Below are positions 56,259 through 64,000 of a DNA stretch of 64,000 nucleotides, one piece after another (position 1 is the stretch's first letter; each line of letters opens with the position of its first letter). The position numbers and the translations under genes were made by a program. Source of the DNA: Phyto melanocephala (lineage: Eukaryota > Arthropoda > Insecta > Diptera > Rhinophoridae). The DNA lies in NCBI GenBank assembly GCA_941918925.1, contig OW799233.1:113085833-113149832 (forward strand), written 5' to 3'. The notes under the pieces were generated by a model, which had not been told where the DNA came from, did no database searches, and was given only the letters and a program-made list of their open reading frames with translations.

Positions 56259-56561
56259 CATGCTGGGTATTAGCTGTTTCATTTTGTAAAATAAATGTAA
56301 CTATTATCGGCAATCATATTCTATTTGCCGACCTAGTTCTTGTCACTGCTTTACTTTTAATCATTAATAGTAAAAGATGATAAATGTTAGTATTACAAAA
56401 AAAGTAATTTATAAAAACCAAAAATTTAGAAGCAATCACTAAACAAATTTGAAATTAAAAGAAAAAGTAATCATATTACTTTAAAAGAAAAAGAAAACAT
56501 ATTACTTTAAAAGAAAAAGAAAAAGAAAACATATTACTTTTTAATTAAATGCATCACAGTG

Positions 56562-57428
56562 AATGTAAGGGTATATATAAGTTTGTCATTCGGAAGCAGA
56601 TCGGTATTGGAAATCAGCATAATTGCCTTATAACTTCTGAGATATATGAAAATAAACAAGACTGACTGTGTTTTTTTGCTTATTTTTACCATTAAAATTA
56701 AAAATTTTCTGCTCCAAGATAATTTCTAGACACGGTTGTTACTATTTGTATATTTGATATGCCTCTAGAGATATAGGCAAACATTATTTTAAAATTTATA
56801 TATTTTTTCAAGTATGAACAATTTTTCTTTAAATAAGTTTTTAACACGATTAAGATACCAGATTTTAAACCATATTCTCAAAAATTATTTCTAAGCAAAA
56901 CTAGCAAATCGGTTTGAAACTAACTGAGATATAATCACCAAAGTACAACTGCTTCGGGCTTTTTTTTTTTAATTTACGAAAGAAAGTCGATATTTTTCAG
57001 TTTCTATACAACCGAGAGACCCAGTATGAGGATCAAATGAGAGGGTATTAAAATATAGTTAGCTATGAAAAGAAAAAAGTCCAAGGTTCTTGATTAAATG
57101 GCGAATATATGAGTCAAATATAGTAGTTACGGTTTTGTCCCCTTTAACCCCCACAATATTGGTATCAAATAAAAGGACTTGACCGTTACAATGTAGTAAA
57201 CTATTAAAAAAGTGTAAAAACCAAGATGATGATGAGGTATAAAATGAAAGGGCTTGACTAGTAAAAAACAGTACCTATGTAAAAATTCAAAATCAAATAT
57301 GGAGTCGGAAATAATAAAGAAAATGGCGTATTACATGAAATCTAAAATCTAGGCTAATCCATGATGTGGTATTTATACCACATTATCATATTCAATACGG
57401 CAGAATATAGCGCTCTTAATTGTTTTTC
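56562..57428 (-). repeat. mini-me-like repeat, long subfamily
   Basis: Blocks: GTATATATAAGTTTGTCATT, GATCGGTATTGGAAATCAGC, AACTAACTGAGATATAATCA, CCCACAATATTGGTATCAAA, AAAATGGCGTATTACATG. The end is CAATACGGCAGAATATAGCG then CTCTTAATTGTTT. The core and GTC microsatellite are deleted between 56595 and 56600. Confidence 0.65.
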
Positions 57429-57610
57429 TTTAAATATTAACTAAAATGTTTTAAGATGAAGGTCGTTTTTGTAATGAAAATAATGTTCTTTAATTTTTAT
57501 AAATTTTCTCGATATTTCGCTACTGCATTTTTTATCATCACCAGGAAATGAATTGTTGTTTTGATTTTTATACTACAATTGTCTAAAAATATAATTAAAT
57601 TTGAAATAGC

Positions 57611-57750
57611 AAGGTTAGGTAAGGATAGCTATTGTAGAGGTCACTTGGATCTGATACCTGAACAGAGTAAAAAGAATAGAATAGAAGAATAAAATAGAAA
57701 AGAAAGATAAGCAGACCAATTCAGATTCTCTGGCGGAAAATAACAAATTT
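57611..57750 (-). mobile_element. 5'-truncated SINE
   Basis: The minus strand reads AGAGAATCTGAATTGGTCTG, TTTCTTTTCTATTTTATTCT, and ends near CCTTACCTAACCTT, matching the body and tail of the 21019 SINE without its tRNA-like head. Confidence 0.65.
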
Positions 57751-57759
57751 TTAAAAAAA

Positions 57760-58885
57760 ATTAATATTCAATATTTTGTTATATGAAAAAATGTGTAACA
57801 AAGCATTAACACAAAAATTAACAATTAATTGTATAAATAAGAATATACGTGTGTATATATTTAATATGTTTCTTTTATGTATTAAATGTCTGTAACTCTG
57901 AGCAACATTATCAGTGCCTTATAATTAATTCTAAGTATTGATAATAAATTAAAATTTAGTATTACATTAATTAATTAATTAACAAATTATAATTTGTAAT
58001 ATTTCTAACATAAATCTACTTTTATAAATAATTTTTGTGAAACATTTTTCACACTTGGAAAGTAAATGAATTTAAACCCATCCCATTTTTGTATTCTGTT
58101 TTTTTTTTGTCTTAATGTACCTATTTTATTACACGTCTTATAGGCCATCCCATATCTATTAGTATAAAAAACTATTGATCTTTTTAATCTTTCAGATATT
58201 TCCCGTACATAACCCCCCGATCACGCGAGCGATTGATTATGTCTTAATATTTATAAGCAATAAAGCCGGCAGAATAACGGCATCAAATTGCCAATGTTCA
58301 AGCTTATATATATAGGTGGTGAACACGTAAATATCTTAAAACATAAAATTAAAAATTGTCATGGTGATTGACCTATAATTTAAAATTTTATAAAAAATAT
58401 ACGAAAATAAATTTTACCAAAAACCCTAGATTAAAACGATTCTTTTGGCATAATATATTTAAATATAATTAAAAAACTTAAATTTTTTTATAATAACCAT
58501 GTTAATTTTAATATTTTGTTTTCTTTTTTTCTGCAACGTTCTCTTATACATAAGTGTTGTTGTTACATTTTATTCGTTTGCAATTGAATTTGACAGCTTG
58601 TATTAAAAGATTATTGCTCAGCAATGTATTATAACATTTATTGCTAAATAAGTATTCCAATACATATTCATGCAGTCCACACGTTAATATCTTGTGTTGG
58701 CAATAGAATTTGACAGTTGCTGTGGCAATAATTGCCAAGCACATTGCTCGTGTGGTCGGGAGGTAAGTTTATGACTTTGACATTTTTGGCTCAGCAATAT
58801 TCACTGAATTATTTCCTTTCCTATTGTCAAATTTACTAAATAATCTATAAATAATATAATCTAAAATTTAAATAAAATCTAAAAA
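57760..58885. other. no recognised feature
   Basis: AT-rich. At 58560-58750 two similar phrases (GCAATTGAATTTGACAGCTT; GCAATAGAATTTGACAGTTG) and small palindromes (ATTGCTCAGCAAT) suggest an old repeat. GATCACGCGAGCGATTGATT near 58220 is a GC-rich islet. No gene seen. Confidence 0.4.
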
Positions 58886-58890
58886 TCAAC

Positions 58891-60260
58891 TAGAAAAGCC
58901 CGGCGCGCGTTGCTACGCCCCTTAATGAATAAAAATGCATTCTGAATTTTAATTGAATATCAAGTGCAAAAAGCTAAAAATTATATTTTTTATTTAATGG
59001 GCGAGGCACTGCCAACATTTCTAATCATGAAACTGTATAGTCATGACAGCTCAATATGTGTGCAAAGTTTCAGAAAAATCGCTGAAGTTCAAGTAGCTAA
59101 AAATAAGAAATTTTTTATGGGCGTAACACTGCCACTTTTTTTATCAAGAAAATGTATACTCATGACAACTCAGTATGTGTGCACAGTTTCAGAAAAATCG
59201 ATCTAGTGTAAGTAGCTGAAAATGACAACATATTTCTTATGGGCGTGGCACTGCCCACTTTTCTAATCACGAAATTGTATAATCATGAGAGCTCAATATG
59301 TGTGTGCAAAATTTCAGAAAAATCGTTGAAGTTCAAGTAGCTGAAAATTATAACTTTTTTTATGGGCGTGGCACTGCCCACTTTCTAATCACCAAATTGT
59401 AAAGTCATGACAGCTCGATATGTGCGCAAAGTTTCAGAAAAATCGGTGAAGTTCAAGTAGCTAAAAATGATAACTTTTTTTTATGGGCGTGCGACTGTCC
59501 ACTTTTCTTACCACGAAAGTGTAAAGTCATGACAGCTCAATATGTGTGCAAAGTTTCAGAAAAATCGGTACGGTGCCAGAACCTCAAAATTATAACTTTT
59601 TTTTATGGGCGTGACCATGCCCACTTTTCTAATCACCAAATTATATAGTCATGACAGCTTAATATGTGTGCAAAGTTTCGGAAAAATCTAATTTTTTATG
59701 GGCGTGGGCCTGCTCACTTTTTTTATTCACATTAATAATAGAAGGCCTCATATAAATTTAAAAAGCTTTCCCTGTGATAGTACTCAGGGTATATGATATT
59801 AAAAATTCACTTTGTATGGGAGCTATCACGCCCACTTATCCTATCTCGCCCATTTTCGGCATGGCTACTCACATTAATAATAGAAGGCCTCACATAAATT
59901 TAAAAATCTCTCCCCGTCATAGTTCTCAAGATATATGATATTAAAAATTCACTTTGTATCGTAGCTACCACGCCCACTTATGCGATCCTGCTCATTTTCG
60001 GTACGGCTACAAATAATAACAACAAATGATGTCGCACGAATTTTTGAAGCTCTCCCTTTTATAGTAATCAAGATATATGATGTTAAAAATCCACTTTGTA
60101 TGGGATGTGCCACGCCCACTTCACTAAGGAATATAAAAAATAGTTATAAACCTATTCTCTGACCTATAGAATGTGTATGCAAAATTTTATTGAAATCGGT
60201 TCAGCCGTTTCGGAGGAGTTTAATGACAAACACTGTGACACGTGAATTTTATATACATAC
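58891..60260 (+). repeat. GC-cored tandem array, first element
   Basis: Leader TAGAAAAGCCCGGCGCGCGT, TGCTACGCCCCTTAATGAAT. Then come six full units and one short unit of about 122 bases (starts near 58996, 59116, 59240, 59362, 59484, 59606, 59698). Each has ATGGGCGTGGCACTGCCCAC, TAATCACGAAATTGTA, GTCATGACAGCTCAATATGT and GCAAAGTTTCAGAAAAATCG. Three units of a second type (AATAGAAGGCCTCATATAAA, TTCACTTTGTATGGGAGCTA, CACGCCCACTTATC; about 59740-60130) follow. It closes with GAAATCGGTTCAGCCGTTTC and TATATACATA. No host gene; the 80-codon ORF at 58964-59206 merely spans two units. Confidence 0.85.
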
Positions 60261-61072
60261 TAGCCAAACCCGGCGCGCGTTCCTACGCCCCTTAATGAAT
60301 CGAAATGCATTCTGAATTTTAATTTAATATCAAGTGCGAAAACCTAAATATTATAATTTTTTATGGGCGTGACATTGCCCACTTTTCTAATCACGAAATT
60401 GTAAAGTCATAACAGCTCAATATGTGTGCAAAGTTTCAGAAGAATCGGACCAGTGCAAGTACCTCAAAATTATAATTGTTTTTATGGGCGTGGCCCTGCC
60501 CACTTTTCTAATCACGAAATTGTAAAGTCATAATAGCTTAATATGTGTGCAAAGTTTCAGAATAATCGGTCTAGTGCAAGTACTTCAAAATGATACCTAT
60601 TTTTTATGGGCGTGGCACTGCCCACTTTTCTAATCACGAAATTATTTAGTCATGATAGCTCGATATGTGTGCAAAGTTTCAAAAAAATCAGTCGGGTGCA
60701 AGTACCTTAAAATTATAACCTTTTTTTATGGGCGTAACCCTGCCCACTTTTCTAATCACGAGATTATATGGTTATGACAGCTTAGTATGTGTGCAAAGTT
60801 TCAGAAAAATCAGTCTAGTGGAAGAACCTCAAAATTAAAACTTTTTTAGGGGCGTGGCCCCGCCCACTTTTTTTATCACAAAATTATTAAGTCATGACAG
60901 CTCGATATGTGTGCAAAGTTTCAGAAAAATCGGTCTACTTTTTTCCACCCATAAACACTCGCTGGTATGTGTACAACAACTTGCCAAAGTTTGAGTCCGA
61001 TAGGTTTTACAGTTTCGAAGTCTATAGCTAACACACACACACACAGAGTTTCACTTTTATATATATAGATAT
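60261..61072 (+). repeat. GC-cored tandem array, second element
   Basis: Same leader (TAGCCAAACCCGGCGCGCGT, TCCTACGCCCCTTAATGAAT), then five units of the first type only (starts near 60364, 60484, 60606, 60729, 60850). The tail is different: AAACACTCGCTGGTATGTGT, TTTGAGTCCGATAGGTTTTA, a CACACACACACACA run at 61031-61044 and TTTTATATATATAGATATAG. It abuts the first element head to tail at TAG. Confidence 0.85.
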
Positions 61073-61079
61073 AGATTTA

Positions 61080-61690
61080 ATTTGAAAATCATTATCCCTA
61101 AAAATATTCTTAATCATTTTCTTATTCATTCTATAAAAACTCTCTGTCCATTAACGTTAGTGGTCTATTTATAAAATTCTTTGTCGTATTAATAATAATT
61201 TTCTTATTATGTTTAGAAAAAAATATTTTACAATTCTCCCTGAAACAGTTTTTTTACCAATCGGTTATTTAGGTCATTAAACTTAAATTTTTACAAAAGT
61301 AAGAACTTATTTCAGTCTTTTTTTGTAAGTTTGGGTGGTAAGTACTTTTTTTAGTTCCTATTGGTAAGCGAGTATGTAATGACATCGTCGTATTAAAATA
61401 ATAGTTAAAGATGCCAAATTGTAAGTAGTGTAAGTAGCGATCAATTAGAGCTTTTGCTGGGAAGGAATACAATGTTCGGTTCACTTATTGACTCATATTT
61501 GAGACAAAAAATCTCTAAACTCACGATAAACTTTTAATTAATTAGAATACTAAAAAAGGTGAAGTAATGACAAAATTACGACAATTGATAACATCCATAA
61601 ATGGCTATAATTTAACAACAGAAAATCCAATACGAAACAAAAAGTTTAATCAAAAAGAAAACAATAAATATATTAATAAAAACGAAAAAG
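61080..61690. other. no recognised feature
   Basis: AT-rich; ORF 61269-61484 (minus) has no domain. Confidence 0.4.
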
Positions 61691-61704
61691 TTCAATACAC
61701 TTAC

Positions 61705-61823
61705 ATTGTCTCACAATCAGACCAGCTAAAATGGCGTTTAACTTTTTCAATATCCAGTGAAGTCTGCTTTGTCGAAGACAGTGCTGATGACGACAACGTT
61801 AACGAAACTTTTCTGCGGGCCAT
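61705..61823 (-). CDS. candidate first coding exon of a host gene
   Basis: On the minus strand an ATG in good fly context (AATTAACAATGG) opens 39 codons that start MARRKVSLTLSSSALSSTK, continue QTSLDIEKVKRHFSWSDCET, and end with two further bases at AT|GTAAGTG, a consensus 5' splice donor (61704-61699). Base composition is about 46% G+C against about 25% around it, which is rare here outside repeats. There is no signal peptide or membrane segment; the start is basic, then Ser-rich. I do not recognise the protein. The next exon would have to lie at lower coordinates, and I could not find one in the window, so the intron may be very long. The plus strand is also open here (61567-61839, acidic EDSADDDNVNE), so the opposite reading is possible. 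Confidence 0.4.
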
Positions 61824-61829
61824 TGTTAA

Positions 61830-63720
61830 TTTTAAATAAAATATTTTAATTTTCTACAACAACTATTTAAGCACTTTAGCACAACAGCAAAAACATAAAT
61901 TGCAAGAAAGCATTTATTTTACTAAGTAAACAAATTAAAAAACACTTTTCTCAATATACTAATAAACAAAAGCCAATACACATACACACTTCTTTTATAG
62001 AATTTTGTTATAAAACTCTTTAGATAAAAGCCTTTAAATAAATAAATATTTTCTTTTTGTTAAAATACTTATAATTTGTTTGAATTTTTAATTTCAATGA
62101 CTTTTATTTATTTTTCTTTCTTTTCAAGAAACTAACGAAATTAGACGACATGAAGTGAATCAAATAGAAAATGAAACTGAAAGTTTTTAACAAAATGTTT
62201 ATAATGATGATCAACAACTATAGACACAAAGAGAGAATGAGCCAAAGCCAAGACAGTAAGATTCAGTGCAATGTAGCAACAACATAAAAAGAAAGATACA
62301 AAGTGAAATGTATATACAACAACAATGTTGTATGCATTACATTGTTGAGAGTTTCATGTTGTTGTTACATTATGTTGATTACAAACTTATACAACTTGCT
62401 TCCACACATGCATGCCAACTACATAACTTTCGTTCAGTGTTGTCTATTTCAAAATCGAAAAACCTAAATTCTTTATAAGTAAAATATTTTTTTGCTAAAA
62501 AAACTAATAAAAGAGATCATTTTGGTAATTGTTATACCCTAATTTGAAAGAGTTTACCGAACAAGAACAGCAACAAAAGTATTATAATATTGCCTTTGCA
62601 TGAAATACTTTTTTCCAATAAATGCTGCAAATCCCGCCAGTAACACTATGTAACACTAAGATGTTAAGTTTAGTGTAGGGTGCTGACAAAAATTTAAAAA
62701 AATCATTCACCTTAAAAGTTTAAAGTGTCTTTCTAAATCGTCTTATATCGTAGCATTTACACATGCAAGTGCAGTTCGAAATCCAATAAAAATGTTGCCA
62801 CTAATACAATCACACTTCTTAAACCTGTGGCTCCACTGGTGGGAGAATTTGCAAGGCACTAACATTTACACTTGTTTTAAAGAATATTTTATGAGTTCAT
62901 AATATCATAATAAAAAAAAACAACAACAAAAACAAAACATAACAACAAAAGCGCAATAATGAGAAACAATCGTGCCGGTTTTATTTTAACTACCCTGCTT
63001 GCCTCTCTTTCCAACCTCAGTAAACTAAAAATTAAAAACAACATAAAAAACTTATCGTGTACACCTTGTAAAAGAAAAAACCTGTGCAATATTGGGGAAA
63101 TGCAAAACCAAATTTTAATACAACTTTAGACAGTGAGTTTGCAGATCATTAAAAGTATATAATCATTTCAATGTTAAAAAAAGAAAAATTTAATTAAAAA
63201 GTTTTATAAACCTACGGAATGTGATAGCAAAACATTAGAAATTATTTAATAAAATAATTTTTATAAAAAACTATTATTATCAAGCTAGTGATTAAGTCAT
63301 TTATAAAAGAAAACTTATATTAAGGTATATTTAAATAATATTTGAGTAATATGCATATGCTTTAGTTCTTTTATATAAACAATACTGAAACTGAAGCTTT
63401 TGGTAAAAGTGTCCTTTGCACATTAATCAAAAATCCAACTTTTTTGTTAATATATCAATTTTAATTAAATTTTATAACAATACTTCATCGAATATAAGAA
63501 ATTTAGACAAAAAAAAAGAATAATGCTTAAACTCTTTATTAAAGCTATAGGAATTTCAAGTGTGTTTAAAACACATTAGCTTGTTTCAAATAAGAATATA
63601 TTTAATACGATCTTTATGTTTTTTTTTATCAATACAGTGTTTGGAAGTGAACAAATGTTATTTATTTATTTATTTTATTTAATATACATATATAAATCAA
63701 TGCCACTTTTCGTTGTAATT
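61830..63720. other. no firmly recognised feature; possible leader of the candidate exon
   Basis: For the minus-strand exon this would be 5'UTR or promoter. At 62200-62470 the sequence is less AT-rich, with CAACAACAATGTTG and ACATTGTTGAGAG palindromic wording and CATGCATGC. A 57-codon plus frame at 62958-63128 (MRNNRAGFILTTLLASLSNL...) ends quickly and overlaps a 66-codon minus frame. Neither can be supported. Confidence 0.35.
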
Positions 63721-63724
63721 TTAT

Positions 63725-64000
63725 AACTCAAGAACGGTCTTACCTATCTGTACCAAATGTTTAGGCTTTGTTCGGACTTGGTAGATGGTTTATGTAAAGT
63801 TTGCACAAAATCTGTCGAGCGATTTAAGGGTAAACTCGGTAACTCATTATCTCCGGGCTTAATAAAGATATCACAAAAATTCAGAAAGGACCAAAAAGCC
63901 TTTTAAAAATAATTGGATAGGTGTCTGGTACTTTTTGGAAATTTTGAGTTTTAAGGAGATAAAACGGGTAAAAACTGAATTTCGGAACTTTTCGGAACAG
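63725..64000 (+). repeat. possible start of a dispersed repeat, cut by the window
   Basis: The wording (AACTCAAGAACGGTCTTACC, ACCAAATGTTTAGGCTTTGT, TCTGTCGAGCGATTTAAGGG) is of the same kind as the tails of the 47.4 and 60.9 kb repeats (AAACGGCT..., TTGAGTCCGATAGGTTTTAC). No exact match in the window. Confidence 0.3.

Noticed and set aside
57500..57560. Third hammerhead-like sequence on the minus strand (CTGGTGATGA ... GTAGCGAAAT)
   Set aside because: No complementary strand for stem II and the conserved A6 position is G; kept only as a remark in the second hammerhead finding.
58964..59206. 80-codon ORF with internal duplication
   Set aside because: It spans two units of the 122-bp tandem array, which explains the duplicated peptide.
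62958..63128. 57-codon plus ORF with a signal-peptide-like start (MRNNRAGFILTTLLASLS)
   Set aside because: Short, A/T-biased after codon 25, overlapped by a longer minus ORF, and with no splice or promoter evidence.

Overview
This window is AT-rich dipteran (fly) chromosomal DNA, roughly three quarters A+T. I found no ribosomal RNA, no bacterial-style operons and no CRISPR. The dispersed repeats resemble the dipteran 'mini-me' class: a core like ACTTTATGGGGTCGG, GACGGACA-type microsatellites and GAAGGGTATAAA ends. Many mariner, hAT and PIF/Harbinger fossils accompany them. A higher fly, perhaps a calyptrate, is my inference; no gene identifies the species. The window reads as intergenic or intronic sequence filled by transposons.

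Layout. 0-10 kb: mini-me-like fragments, a minus-strand mariner fossil (4.56-5.45 kb), a second mariner fragment (8.8 kb) and a full mini-me-like copy (9.07-9.94 kb). 10-12 kb: a small palindromic MITE, then an internally deleted DNA transposon whose ORF still reads through the deletion. 13.7-17.6 kb: a tRNA-like SINE head, a mini-me-like copy, a complete but degraded hAT element (14.97-16.59 kb) with a 248-bp MITE inside it, a second SINE head, and a 129-bp perfect-TIR MITE. 20.2-21.4 kb: a mariner carrying a tRNA-derived SINE with a 10-bp target duplication. 22.8-27.9 kb: a clustered repeat family, two related retro-insertions (one with a well-formed hammerhead ribozyme motif), and a PIF/Harbinger deletion derivative. 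30-44 kb: mini-me-like copies repeatedly invaded by mariners and by a 5'-truncated LINE. 47.9-49.4 kb: a gag-only LTR retrotransposon. 52.9-54.0 kb: a second hAT with an exact 8-bp target duplication. 54.5-57.4 kb: more mini-me-like copies, two partly in tandem. 58.9-61.1 kb: two GC-rich arrays of about 122-bp units. 61.70-61.82 kb: the only candidate host exon, on the minus strand, ending at a GTAAGT donor.

The genes do not form a pathway. They are decayed selfish elements, and their nesting gives a relative order of insertion. The observation most worth following is the hammerhead-like motif at 26837-26884 together with the related insertion at 23978-24136, whose 5' end falls within a few bases of the predicted cleavage site. 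This could be a small ribozyme-bearing retroelement (Penelope-like or retrozyme-like). All family assignments come from reading the sequence; no database search was run.
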